The notes under the pieces are model-generated. The model had not been told where the DNA came from. It searched no databases and was given only the letters and a program-made list of their open reading frames with translations. Shown here one piece after another: positions 50,519-59,964 of a stretch of DNA of 64,000 nt. The translations under genes and the position numbers were made by a program. Where the stretch lies: the NCBI RefSeq assembly GCF_003026495.1, contig NZ_PYMA01000019.1, positions 40,370 to 104,369 on the forward strand, written 5' to 3'. Each line of letters opens with the position of its first letter. Position 1 is the stretch's first letter. This stretch comes from Photobacterium sanctipauli. GTDB taxonomy: Bacteria > Pseudomonadota > Gammaproteobacteria > Enterobacterales > Vibrionaceae.

Positions 50519-50784
50519 GTAAAAACGAACAATTATCCTCTGCTAGGCGGTGTTAAAATACCGCCCCTCCCACCAGTAAAGGCGATTCACATTAGCGCCA
50601 ATAATTTGACCGTTACCCATAATATGCGTCAATTCTTTCGCTTATTTTTCATTCGTTTATTTTTTTTATGATGGGTGTCACTTTTTCGTGCAGCAAGCGC
50701 AAAAACGCTATAAAATCCACCGCCTCTTTTATGGAGTAATAAATCCCCCATTATTACTCCGCCCCATTCAGATTAAGTGAAGTA
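50519..50784. other. Region between MetJ boxes and the third chemoreceptor
   Basis: 266 bp without a gene. A short inverted repeat of GGTGTTAAAATACCGCC type lies around 50549 and an imperfect repeat of TATGGAGTAATAAATCC / ATTATTACTCC around 50730-50760. It holds the chemoreceptor promoter. Confidence 0.4.
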
Positions 50785-52668
50785 ATGAAACTATCATTAA
50801 AACAAAAACTCATTGGAGCTAGCCTCTCCGCTGTGGTCATTATGGCTTCAGCGCTCACTTGGCTTGCCGCTGATCAGCTGTTCGAACAAACCCGTAACGG
50901 GATCTACTCCCGTGCAGAAAGCCTAGGCGAAGCAGCAAGTGAAGGTATCTCGGAATGGATGGAAATCCGCCGTGCTATCGCCAGCGCCTTTAACGACTAC
51001 AGCACCGAAGCCGATGTTGTGCCTTTCCTGCAGCAAGCACGCAAGGCCGGCGGCTTTGACGATATCTTCCTTGGCACACCAGCAGGCGATATGTACCGCT
51101 CCCACCCAGAGCGTAACCGTGCCGACTACGATCCACGCACCCGCCCTTGGTATCGCGATGCCCAGGCAGCCAACAAGCAGATCGTTACAACGGCCTACCG
51201 CGACGCCATCACCAATGCCCTGCTGGTCACGATTGCTGAACCGGTATTGAAAAATGGCAGCATGATTGGTGTTGTCGGGGCAGACGTACTGATCGACCAG
51301 CTGATCAGTGATGTGATCAGCCTAGAGGCAGGTAAAAATGCCTATGCAATGCTGATCAACAAGCAAGACAACACTTTCCTTGCTCACCCCAACGAATCTT
51401 TACTGCTACAGCCGATCAACCGCTTTACCAATGAGCTATCAATGGCTGATATCGAGCAAGCAGCTCGCTCCGGCAGCATTGAAACGGCCACTATCAGCGG
51501 CAAAGAAAAGCTATTCTATTTCACCGAGGTGCCAGGAACAGACTGGGTACTGGGCATCGAAATGGATCGCCAGACGGAAGAAGCGAGCCATGCTTCGCTA
51601 CTTCGCCAGCTCATCATTACCTCTATTGTGATCACGCTAATTGTTGTTGGCGCAGTTGCCTTCCTAGTCGGCTTCTTGTTCCGCGATCTTGCTCGTGTAT
51701 CTGATGCCCTAGCAGAAATTGCGTCGGGTGAAGGTGATCTTACCCAGCGCCTTGAACCTCGCAGCGACGATGAAGTGGGCCAACTTGCCCTGAACTTCAA
51801 CCGATTCGTGGGCAATATGCATACCATGGTTTGCAAGCTAAACGACATCTCCAACTCACTCAGCCAGCAAGCACACCTTACGGCTTCACAGGCAGAAGAG
51901 CGCAGCACCCGCATCCAACACCAGCAGGATGAGATCAACATGGTGGCAACCGCTATCAACGAGATGGCAGCTGCAACTCAGGAAATCGCGGGCAATGCTG
52001 ACAATACCGCTTCGACATCCGGTGAAACCGTACAAGTTGCCGAACATGGCGCAGGCCAAGTAAGCCAGAGCCAGCAATCTATCACCAGCCTTGCCACCGA
52101 GGTCGATACTGCAACAGGTGTGATCGGCGAACTGAACACCCACGCCCAGAGCATCAATACCATCTTGTCGACAATTCAAGATATTGCTGAGCAAACCAAC
52201 CTGTTGGCACTGAATGCCGCGATTGAGGCTGCCCGTGCAGGTGAACAAGGCCGTGGCTTTGCGGTTGTGGCCGATGAAGTACGTGTACTGAGCCAGCGCA
52301 CCCATGCTTCGACCCAAGAAATCCAGCAGATGATCGAAACCCTGCAGCAGACCACGGGCCGTGCTGTCGGTATCATGGAAGACAGCCGCCGCTTGGCTGA
52401 AACCAGTGTCGATGATGCCAATGCGGCTTCTGCCAGCCTGTCGCAGATCAACAGTGCCGTGACCAATATCAGTGATATGGCAACGCAAATTGCTTCTGCT
52501 GCCGAAGAGCAATCTTCTGTAACATCAGAGATCACCCGCAACACCGAGGGGATCCGCGACGTTTCCAACGAGCTAGCATCGGAAGCCAGCGAAGCTGCGC
52601 AACAAGCCGCCGAGCTTTCTGAACTCTCCCACCAGCTGCACCAGGAGATCAGCCGCTTTAAGCTGTAA
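50785..52668 (+). CDS. Methyl-accepting chemotaxis protein, dCache type (3)
   Basis: A 627-residue receptor with TM1 at about 9-28, a double Cache domain, TM2 at about 275-299, HAMP at about 300-352 and a signalling domain with QTNLLALNAAIEAARAG. The Cache motif YDPRTRPWY (R118-R120, W122, Y123) with D167 in GVVGADVL is the same as in the receptor at 28588-30474, so the two are paralogues and probable amino acid sensors. It is a single gene with its own terminator. Confidence 0.93.
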   Translation: MKLSLKQKLIGASLSAVVIMASALTWLAADQLFEQTRNGIYSRAESLGEAASEGISEWMEIRRAIASAFNDYSTEADVVPFLQQARKAGGFDDIFLGTPAGDMYRSHPERNRADYDPRTRPWYRDAQAANKQIVTTAYRDAITNALLVTIAEPVLKNGSMIGVVGADVLIDQLISDVISLEAGKNAYAMLINKQDNTFLAHPNESLLLQPINRFTNELSMADIEQAARSGSIETATISGKEKLFYFTEVPGTDWVLGIEMDRQTEEASHASLLRQLIITSIVITLIVVGAVAFLVGFLFRDLARVSDALAEIASGEGDLTQRLEPRSDDEVGQLALNFNRFVGNMHTMVCKLNDISNSLSQQAHLTASQAEERSTRIQHQQDEINMVATAINEMAAATQEIAGNADNTASTSGETVQVAEHGAGQVSQSQQSITSLATEVDTATGVIGELNTHAQSINTILSTIQDIAEQTNLLALNAAIEAARAGEQGRGFAVVADEVRVLSQRTHASTQEIQQMIETLQQTTGRAVGIMEDSRRLAETSVDDANAASASLSQINSAVTNISDMATQIASAAEEQSSVTSEITRNTEGIRDVSNELASEASEAAQQAAELSELSHQLHQEISRFKL

Positions 52669-52695
52669 CAACCAGCGAACGTGTATCTGAACCCG

Positions 52696-52726
52696 AAGGG
52701 CTTGCCATGATGGCAAGCCCTTTTTT
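52696..52726 (+). terminator. Terminator of the third chemoreceptor gene
   Basis: AAGGGCTTGCCA-TGA-TGGCAAGCCCTT followed by T. Confidence 0.92.
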
Positions 52727-52743
52727 ATGTGCTCTACGACATA

Positions 52744-52775
52744 TAAAAAGCGCCCCTGCTTTCGCAGGAGCGCTT
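52744..52775 (-). terminator. Terminator of the kdsA operon
   Basis: AAGCGC-C-CCTGC / GCAGG-A-GCGCTT stem with a T-rich minus-strand tail, 30 bp after kdsA. Confidence 0.85.
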
Positions 52776-52804
52776 GAATAAGGTATTAACCAATAAGCTA
52801 AGGC

Positions 52805-53659
52805 TTATTTAATCTCGATAGTCTCGAAGCCTTTGATCAGGTCATCCAACTGCTTCAGCTGGGCCAAGAACGGCTCAAGCTTATCAAGCGGGAATGCAGA
52901 TGGGCCATCACAACGTGCGTTATCTGGGTCTGGGTGTGCTTCCATGAACAAGCCACCAATACCCGTTGCCAAACCAGAGCGCGCCAGATCAACGGTTTGC
53001 TCGCGGCGACCGCCCGAGGCTGCCCCTTGTGGGTCGCGGCACTGAAGCGCATGCGTCACATCAAAGATGATTGGGCTACCATTGGATGCCTTCTTCATCA
53101 CGTCAAAGCCCAACATATCAACCACTAGGTTATCGTAGCCGTGCAGGACACCACGCTCACAAAGGATGATATTCTCGTTACCACACTCGGCGAACTTCTC
53201 AACAATATTACCCACCTGGCCTGGGCTCATGAACTGAGGCTTCTTCACATTGATCACCGCGCCAGTTTTCGCCATCGCCTGTACCAGATCGGTCTGGCGA
53301 GCAAGGAAGGCTGGCAACTGGATCACGTCCACAACGTCAGCAACAGGTTGTGCTTGGTACTGCTCGTGGATATCAGTAATGATTTTCACACCGAAAGTGT
53401 CTTTCAGCTCTTGGAAGATCTTCAGGCCTTCTTCCATCCCCGGACCACGGTAAGAATGCACCGACGAGCGGTTGGCCTTATCAAAAGATGCTTTGAATAC
53501 GTAAGGGATCCCCAGCTTGTCCGTCACTTCCACATACTTCTCACAGATCTGCATTGCTAGATCACGTGACTCAAGTACGTTCATTCCGCCAAATAGGACA
53601 AACGGCTTGTCATTGGCAACATCAACATCACCAACTCGAACAACTTTCTGTTCCATCAT
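52805..53659 (-). CDS. kdsA: 3-deoxy-8-phosphooctulonate synthase (KDO8P synthase)
   Basis: A 284-residue TIM-barrel enzyme condensing arabinose 5-phosphate and phosphoenolpyruvate to KDO 8-phosphate for lipopolysaccharide core synthesis. VLFGGMNVLESRDLAM-like start, FKASFDKANRSSVHSYRGPG, KIITDIHEQYQA and VFDVTHALQCRDPQGAASGG motifs are all present. The start could be 53659 or 53656. It is the last gene of the hemA-prfA-prmC-sirB2-sirB1-kdsA series. Confidence 0.97.
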   Translation of the reverse strand: MMEQKVVRVGDVDVANDKPFVLFGGMNVLESRDLAMQICEKYVEVTDKLGIPYVFKASFDKANRSSVHSYRGPGMEEGLKIFQELKDTFGVKIITDIHEQYQAQPVADVVDVIQLPAFLARQTDLVQAMAKTGAVINVKKPQFMSPGQVGNIVEKFAECGNENIILCERGVLHGYDNLVVDMLGFDVMKKASNGSPIIFDVTHALQCRDPQGAASGGRREQTVDLARSGLATGIGGLFMEAHPDPDNARCDGPSAFPLDKLEPFLAQLKQLDDLIKGFETIEIK

Positions 53660-53700
53660 ATTCTCTCTTTTATTGATTATCGCCTTGGTACGTTTGACGA

Positions 53701-54513
53701 TCAGTGCAGTACCAGCGGCTCTTGGTTGAGCTCTTCAATCTGAAGCTTCAACAACTTGGTCGTCGGATCTTCAGGACATTGCTCAATAAAATATTCAAAA
53801 TCCATCACAGCAGCATGGCTACAATCTAGCTGCTGATAAATATAGCCCCGATCGCGGATTTCATGCGGGTCGCCGGGACGAAATGCGCCCAGCACCACAT
53901 CGCTACAGCGCAGCGCATCGGCAAACAGCCCTTCGCGCAGCAAAGCACTCTTCATCACAGTCAACCAACGGGCCAATACATCGCTGTGCTCTGCGGTATC
54001 AAAATACTCGTTACGCAGCTCACTGAACGGGCCGCGATGGCCCTTAAGCCAAGCGCCCATCACCTGCTTGCTGAGGTATTCGCCATCAAACGGGTTGATG
54101 AACTGGGTCTCGCCATCAAACCACTCGACCTTGAGCACAAACTGGGTGGGAAAGCCCACGCCGCTAACAGGCAGCTCTAAACGATCGGCTAGATAGAGAA
54201 AAATCGCACCCAGGCTGACCGGAATGCCCTTCTTTCGCTCAAGTACTTTATCTAGGTAGATGTTTTCAGAAGAAAAGTACTGCTCATGATCGCCACTGAA
54301 CCCCCACTCACGGTAGAACAGGCGGATCAAACCCTCCAGGCGAAGGTGGGCATTCGGTTCATCCATCAAGCTATGCTCGGCTTCTTGCGCCAAGCGCTCA
54401 AGCTGGACTTTCACCCATCCAGCAGGAAAAGCCGGATCGACCGCAGCGGTCACTTCCAATGCCCCTTCAACCAGCGGCATTTGCTCCAGCTCTTGTTCAG
54501 TAAAACGTAACAT
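53701..54513 (-). CDS. sirB1: SirB1 family protein (YchA-like)
   Basis: A 270-residue protein with a transglutaminase-like SirB1 N-terminal domain (KKGIPVSLGAIFLYLADRL and GVGFPTQFVLKV) and a TPR-like C-terminus (CPEDPTTKLLKLQIEEL). The role is unknown; the name comes from a Salmonella invasion screen. It is 2 bp downstream of sirB2. Confidence 0.9.
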   Translation of the reverse strand: MLRFTEQELEQMPLVEGALEVTAAVDPAFPAGWVKVQLERLAQEAEHSLMDEPNAHLRLEGLIRLFYREWGFSGDHEQYFSSENIYLDKVLERKKGIPVSLGAIFLYLADRLELPVSGVGFPTQFVLKVEWFDGETQFINPFDGEYLSKQVMGAWLKGHRGPFSELRNEYFDTAEHSDVLARWLTVMKSALLREGLFADALRCSDVVLGAFRPGDPHEIRDRGYIYQQLDCSHAAVMDFEYFIEQCPEDPTTKLLKLQIEELNQEPLVLH

Positions 54514-54515
54514 GA

Positions 54516-54896
54516 TTATCCTAAGAACGAAGTTTTCGTCATTGCAATGTTAGCGGCTGCCATCAACCAGCCCAACGCGCCGAGGAAGGCAAACGTCTTA
54601 AACAATTTGCCGTGCTGCATCTTCAACGCAAAGAAGCCCAAAGCAATATAGGCTAACACACAGCTTATTTTCTCGGTTAGCCAGCCACCCGCTTCGGTAA
54701 ACGGCATAAAACCGGTAATGAAAATTAATGTAACACCCGTTAGCAATAACACCGTATCGACAATGTGAGGGGTGATTTTCAAAAATTTCTTCTCGTTTAG
54801 CGTCGAGTTAGCCATCATCAGGGCATAACGCGTGACAAAAAGCAGTACACTCAACGCAATAGCGATCATATGAAGGTGTTTAACAGCGGTATACAT
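54516..54896 (-). CDS. sirB2: SirB2 family membrane protein
   Basis: A 126-residue inner membrane protein with four helices and the N-terminus YTAVKHLHMIAIALSVLLF, typical of SirB2 (YchQ). The function is unknown. It is 12 bp after prmC and 2 bp before sirB1, within a coupled operon. Confidence 0.9.
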   Translation of the reverse strand: MYTAVKHLHMIAIALSVLLFVTRYALMMANSTLNEKKFLKITPHIVDTVLLLTGVTLIFITGFMPFTEAGGWLTEKISCVLAYIALGFFALKMQHGKLFKTFAFLGALGWLMAAANIAMTKTSFLG

Positions 54897-54908
54897 TATT
54901 TTCTCTCT

Positions 54909-55757
54909 CTATCCTTGCCAACAACCCAGCGTTACCCGGTCAAGACCGGCATAATCTTGTGCTGTTGTGACCTGGTGGTAACCCAGTTCCAGTAAAATAG
55001 TTCTGACAGCTTCACCTTGCTCGAAGCCATGCTCCATCAGCAGCCAGCCGCCTGCCTGCAAGTGCTGACGCCCCTGCTCGCTGATGATTCGAATATCTGC
55101 CAACCCATTATCATCCGCCACCAGCGCACTCTTGGGCTCGAAGCGAACATCCCCTTGCGACAGGTGGGGATCGGCCTCATCAATGTAAGGCGGGTTGCTG
55201 ACAATAACAGCAAAACGCGCTTCCGTCTGTAGCGGGCTATACCAGCTGCCAGATAAAAAGCGCGCATTGCCAAGATGCAGGTTGGTGCCATTTTCGGTGG
55301 CCAATGCCGCCGCTTCCGGGCGCAAGTCGATCCCCGTCACCGAAACATCACGACGCTCCGAGGCTATCGCTAGGGCGATGGCTCCCGTTCCAGTGCCCAA
55401 ATCCAACACCGAACAAGCCCCTGCCGGGATCTTGTCGAGCGCCAGCTCGACCAGACGTTCGGTGTCAGGACGGGGGATCAGGGTATGGGGGGCAACTTTC
55501 AGAGGCAGCGACCAAAACTCGCGCTCACCGACAATATAGGCCACAGGCTCACCGGTCAGTCGGCGCGCCATAACGGCATCAAAAGCCGTAAGCTGTGCTT
55601 CTTCCAACATCTTTTCAGGCCAAGTCAGCAAGTAGCTACGCGGTTTGTCGAGTACGTGGCACAATAGCACCGCAGCATCAATGTGCGGGCTCTCGGAGCC
55701 CGCTTCTGTCAATTGCTCAACCGCCAGCTTCAGCCTGGCTTCAATTGACAGCGACAT
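54909..55757 (-). CDS. prmC: Release factor glutamine methyltransferase PrmC
   Basis: A 282-residue SAM-dependent enzyme that methylates the Gln of the GGQ motif in RF1 and RF2. Motif I is DLGTGTGAIALAIA and the catalytic NPPY is in SNPPYIDEADPHL. Start and prfA stop overlap by one base (TAATG), so it is made with its substrate RF1. Confidence 0.95.
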   Translation of the reverse strand: MSLSIEARLKLAVEQLTEAGSESPHIDAAVLLCHVLDKPRSYLLTWPEKMLEEAQLTAFDAVMARRLTGEPVAYIVGEREFWSLPLKVAPHTLIPRPDTERLVELALDKIPAGACSVLDLGTGTGAIALAIASERRDVSVTGIDLRPEAAALATENGTNLHLGNARFLSGSWYSPLQTEARFAVIVSNPPYIDEADPHLSQGDVRFEPKSALVADDNGLADIRIISEQGRQHLQAGGWLLMEHGFEQGEAVRTILLELGYHQVTTAQDYAGLDRVTLGCWQG

Positions 55758-56845
55758 TAGTTTTGTTCAGCCATCGCAGCTAGCTGATCGGCTTGGTGCT
55801 CTTGCAGTACAGGCTGGATCAGTGAGTCCAGATCCCCTTCCATGACTTCGTTCAGACGGTAGATAGTCAGGTTGATACGGTGATCAGATACACGGCCCTG
55901 CGGGTAGTTGTAAGTACGAATACGGTCAGAACGGTCACCAGAGCCTAGCAGGTTACGGCGAGTGCTCGCCTCTTCCGCCTGGCGCTTTTCTTCTTCCGCC
56001 TGAATAATACGCGCAGCCAGCACAGACATCGCTTTTGCCTTGTTCTTATGCTGTGAACGCTCATCCTGACACTCAACCACAATACCGGTTGGCAAGTGGG
56101 TGATACGGATTGCAGAGTCAGTGGTGTTAACGTGCTGGCCACCCGCGCCCGATGCACGGAAGGTATCGATTTTCAGATCGCCCGCATTAATTTCTGGAAT
56201 TTCTGCTTCCGGGATCTCTGGCAGGATAGCCACAGTACACGCAGAAGTATGAACACGGCCTTGCGATTCAGTGGCAGGAACACGCTGAACTCGGTGGCCG
56301 CCTGATTCAAACTTCAAGATACCGTATACGGCTTCGCCGCTGATTTTAGCGATCATTTCTTTGTAACCGCCGTGCTCGGCATCGTTGGCGCTCATTACCT
56401 CAACACGCCAGCCGCGTGATTCAGCAAACTTGCTGTACATACGGAACAGGTCACCGGCGAAGATACCCGCCTCGTCACCACCCGCACCGGCACGGATTTC
56501 AATAAAGCAGTTACGCTCATCGTTTGGATCTTTAGGAATCAATAGAACTTCTAGCTCACCTTCAAGACGGGTAATTTCGCTCTTCGCTTCTTTTACCTCT
56601 TCCTGCGCCATTTCGCGCATTTCAGGATCGTCTTCATTCGCCATTTCTTCAGCCGTTGCCAAATCTTCCTGCGCCTGCTGGTAGGCCTGGAAGCATTTGG
56701 TCACTTCTTCTAGCTGAGAGTATTCACGAGATAAAGCACGGAACTTATCCTGATTACCAATCACCTCGGGATCGCCAAGTAGGTGCTGGACTTCTTCGTA
56801 ACGCTCAACCAGCGTTTCTAATTTCACTAAAATTGAAGGTTTCAT
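55757..56845 (-). CDS. prfA: Peptide chain release factor 1
   Basis: A 362-residue class I release factor for UAA and UAG. The GGQ motif is in RASGAGGQHVNTTDSA (near residue 236) and the PxT-type anticodon motif is in the RVPATESQGRVHTSA region. It lies between hemA and prmC, as in E. coli. Confidence 0.97.
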   Translation of the reverse strand: MKPSILVKLETLVERYEEVQHLLGDPEVIGNQDKFRALSREYSQLEEVTKCFQAYQQAQEDLATAEEMANEDDPEMREMAQEEVKEAKSEITRLEGELEVLLIPKDPNDERNCFIEIRAGAGGDEAGIFAGDLFRMYSKFAESRGWRVEVMSANDAEHGGYKEMIAKISGEAVYGILKFESGGHRVQRVPATESQGRVHTSACTVAILPEIPEAEIPEINAGDLKIDTFRASGAGGQHVNTTDSAIRITHLPTGIVVECQDERSQHKNKAKAMSVLAARIIQAEEEKRQAEEASTRRNLLGSGDRSDRIRTYNYPQGRVSDHRINLTIYRLNEVMEGDLDSLIQPVLQEHQADQLAAMAEQN

Positions 56846-56896
56846 AATAGGTTTCTATTGTTCCGTTGATAGCAGAGCGTAGTGCTCTGCCTAGTA

Positions 56897-58159
56897 TTAA
56901 TTCTTGAGTGAGTCTAGCCCGAGGGTTTCGCGGATCACCGCCAACTTCTCTGGCTCGCCATTGTGGGCAGCTTGCTGCATGGCACGGGTCGGGGCATGGA
57001 TCAATTTATTCGTTAGCTTGTTGCTCAATTCAACCAACACTTTTTCCGGATCGCCGCCATTGGCCAGCGCCTGAATACTGCGGGCCACAAGGTCTGTTTT
57101 AATATCATCGGCCTGCACCCGGTATTGGCGAATACTGTCCACCGCCTCAAGCGAGCGCAACCAGCGCATGAATGCCGCGCTTTCCTCACTCACGATCGCC
57201 TCGGCTTGAATAGCCGCGACTTTACGCTGTTCTCGGTTTTTTTCAACAATACTGTGCAAATCATCGACAGTATAAAGGTAGGCATCGCTTAATTCCCCTA
57301 CCTCTTGCTCGATATCTCGCGGTACGGCGATATCGACCAACAGCATAGGTTGGTGGCGGCGGGCCTTAATCGCCTTCTCCACCATGCCTTTGCCGACGAT
57401 CGGCAACGGGCTTGCCGTCGAACTGATCACAATATCGGCCCTTGGCAGGTACTCCGGAATATCCGGCAAGCCGATGACTTCGGCACCAAACTCCTCGGCC
57501 AGGTTTTCCGCCCGCTCTTTGGTACGGTTGGCGACAATCAGGTTGTTACACCCCTGCTCAACCAAGTGGCGGGCAACCAATTCGATAGTTTCACCGGCAC
57601 CTATCAGCAATACCGTCGCTTCCGACAAAGATTCAAAAATTTGCTTCGCCAAGGTACAGGCAGCAAAAGCCACCGACACCGCATTACCGCCGATATCAGT
57701 TTCGGTACGCACCCGTTTGGCAACGGTGAATGTTTTGTGGAACAACTTTTCCAGCATGCCGGAAATCGCATCGTTATCGCGGGAGTCGGAATAGGACTGC
57801 TTCACCTGACCTAGAATTTGCGGCTCACCCAATACGAGCGAATCAAGCCCACACGAGACTCGCATCAGGTGGCGGACGGCGGCCTGCTCTTCATGGAAGT
57901 AAAGGCTAGGCATCAGTTCTTCGGTTGAGATCTGATGGAACTTGGTCAGCCAATCAATCATCACGCCGGGGCCGGATTGATTAACATCGCAATAAAGTTC
58001 AGTGCGGTTGCACGTAGAAACAATAACACCACTGTTCACCTCGGGGTGTGTTTCTAGCTGGTGTAACGCCTGTTTCAGCTTTTCAGGTGAAAACGCAACA
58101 CGTTCGCGTAAATCCACAGAGGCTGTTTTATGGTTTATTCCTAGTGCAAGCAATGTCAT
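56897..58159 (-). CDS. hemA: Glutamyl-tRNA reductase
   Basis: A 420-residue NADPH-dependent enzyme making glutamate-1-semialdehyde, the first step of C5 haem synthesis. The catalytic Cys is in STCNRTELY (near residue 50), followed by LVLGEPQILGQVKQSY and the NADPH-binding GAGETIELVARHL. It heads the operon. Confidence 0.96.
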   Translation of the reverse strand: MTLLALGINHKTASVDLRERVAFSPEKLKQALHQLETHPEVNSGVIVSTCNRTELYCDVNQSGPGVMIDWLTKFHQISTEELMPSLYFHEEQAAVRHLMRVSCGLDSLVLGEPQILGQVKQSYSDSRDNDAISGMLEKLFHKTFTVAKRVRTETDIGGNAVSVAFAACTLAKQIFESLSEATVLLIGAGETIELVARHLVEQGCNNLIVANRTKERAENLAEEFGAEVIGLPDIPEYLPRADIVISSTASPLPIVGKGMVEKAIKARRHQPMLLVDIAVPRDIEQEVGELSDAYLYTVDDLHSIVEKNREQRKVAAIQAEAIVSEESAAFMRWLRSLEAVDSIRQYRVQADDIKTDLVARSIQALANGGDPEKVLVELSNKLTNKLIHAPTRAMQQAAHNGEPEKLAVIRETLGLDSLKN

Positions 58160-58430
58160 GGAGACGGTGTACCACTTCGCCGATGAAAAAAGATCTAGGG
58201 CGGGATTTTACTTGATGCCCCAACGTAATAAAAGAACGCAAACCCAATCTATACGGCATAACTCAGTAAAAGTGGGTTTTTAAATACTTTATTACAACTC
58301 AAACTTTCTTATTATAGCGTTTAAGATAGTTCAAAAAAATAATGCTATCGAGTTACTAAGAAGTTGGAAATCTATGACTTTTACCGCTATTGTTTGCCAC
58401 ATAACACTCCAACAATAAGCCATTCTTACT
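58160..58430. other. hemA-lolB divergent intergenic region
   Basis: 271 bp with promoters of both units. It is AT-rich near 58270-58350. I see no clear operator. Confidence 0.4.
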
Positions 58431-59060
58431 ATGCCCGTGACTCAGCCTATTGCAGCGCCAACTTCCAACACAAGAAAGTACCGGCTCCTCCTTCCCCTGT
58501 TATTCACCGTCTTAGCGGGCTGTGCAACTCAAGCACCGCAAACGTCCTCGACAGATTGGGAAAGCCACCAAGCCGAACTGGAAAAGCTCGATAGCTACCA
58601 AGCCAAGGGAAAATTGGGTTACAAAGGCAGCCAACGATTTGGCGCAAATCTCATTTGGGAGACACAACCCAACAAGGATCACCTGCTGCTCACCAGCTTT
58701 CTTGGCAGTACCCTGCTAAAGCTTGACGCGGCGCCAAACCAGGTCACCCTCGTCAACAACGAAGGCAAAACCTTTCAAGGTACCGATGCCCAAGCCTTGA
58801 TCCAGCAACTCACCGATATCAACTTGCCAATCGAACAAATGCGCGACTGGCTTATCGGCTTACCGACGGCTGCCGATACTTACCAACTCAACGGCGAAGG
58901 CCGTGTCGGCTACCTTGCCAAGCAGATAGACGACAAGCTATGGCAGCTCGATTACAACGAATATGATTATTCTGTGACGCCGGGCCTGCCTAAACGCATG
59001 GTATTAAGCACCACAGGGGTTAGTATTACCCTCGTCATCAACAACTGGTCCATTAAATAG
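58431..59060 (+). CDS. lolB: Outer membrane lipoprotein receptor LolB
   Basis: A 209-residue lipoprotein that accepts lipoproteins from LolA and inserts them in the outer membrane. The signal has lipobox LAGC (Cys32) with Ala at +2. The mature domain (YQAKGKLGYKGSQRFGANLIWE and later) has the LolA/LolB half-barrel pattern. It is followed 8 bp later by ispE. Confidence 0.94.
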   Translation: MPVTQPIAAPTSNTRKYRLLLPLLFTVLAGCATQAPQTSSTDWESHQAELEKLDSYQAKGKLGYKGSQRFGANLIWETQPNKDHLLLTSFLGSTLLKLDAAPNQVTLVNNEGKTFQGTDAQALIQQLTDINLPIEQMRDWLIGLPTAADTYQLNGEGRVGYLAKQIDDKLWQLDYNEYDYSVTPGLPKRMVLSTTGVSITLVINNWSIK

Positions 59061-59068
59061 AGCGTACT

Positions 59069-59932
59069 ATGATCACCCGCACCACCCGTTGGCCCGCACC
59101 GGCCAAATTGAACCTGTTTTTGTACATTACCGGCCAGCGCCCAAATGGCTACCATGAACTGCAAACCCTGTTCCAGTTTGTCGACCATAGCGACACGCTA
59201 ACCATCACGGCCAATGATTCCGGTGACATCACGCTCTCGCCAGCCATTGAAGGCGTTGCCACCGAAGACAACCTGATCTATCGCGCGGCTGATATGCTGC
59301 GAAAAAAAGCCGGCATCCAAGCAGGGGCTGACATCCACATCGACAAGATCCTGCCTATGGGCGGCGGACTGGGTGGCGGCTCATCCAATGCCGCTACGAC
59401 ACTGATTGCATTGAATTATTTATGGCAGACTAACCTCGATACCGATACCCTTGCCGAATTGGGCCTTGCCCTTGGTGCGGATGTGCCAGTATTCGTAAGA
59501 GGAGTAAGTGCATTCGCTGAAGGTATTGGGGAGAAATTGCAGCCCGCCGAACCGGAAGAAAAGTGGTATTTGGTCGCCAAGCCAGAGATCAGCATCGCCA
59601 CTGTCGATATTTTCACCCACCCGCAGTTAAAACGTGATAGCGAAAAAAGGTCGCTGAGTGCCCTAATATCGGGGGTTTACGAAAACGATTGCGAAAAAAT
59701 TGTCAGATCACTGCACCCCGAGGTTGATAAGGCTCTTTCGTGGCTGGTAGAATACGCGCCGTCAAGATTGACCGGCTCTGGCGCTTGTGTGTTTGCTGAA
59801 TTTAGCACTCAACAAGAGGCCATTGCAATACTGAATATATTACCTGACTGGCTTGATGGATTTGTCGCAAAAGGTGTCAACACATCTCCCCTTTTGACAG
59901 CCTTGACCGCTCATTCCAACGAGAGCCAGTAA
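59069..59932 (+). CDS. ispE: 4-diphosphocytidyl-2-C-methyl-D-erythritol kinase
   Basis: A 287-residue GHMP kinase of the MEP isoprenoid pathway. WPAPAKLNLFLYITGQRPNG is the N-terminal substrate motif, MGGGLGGGSSNAAT the ATP-binding loop (near 97-110), and LTGSGACVFAEF the third GHMP motif. Confidence 0.96.
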   Translation: MITRTTRWPAPAKLNLFLYITGQRPNGYHELQTLFQFVDHSDTLTITANDSGDITLSPAIEGVATEDNLIYRAADMLRKKAGIQAGADIHIDKILPMGGGLGGGSSNAATTLIALNYLWQTNLDTDTLAELGLALGADVPVFVRGVSAFAEGIGEKLQPAEPEEKWYLVAKPEISIATVDIFTHPQLKRDSEKRSLSALISGVYENDCEKIVRSLHPEVDKALSWLVEYAPSRLTGSGACVFAEFSTQQEAIAILNILPDWLDGFVAKGVNTSPLLTALTAHSNESQ

Positions 59933-59964
59933 TTACAACTTGGACGCAACCTGAGGTTTCCACC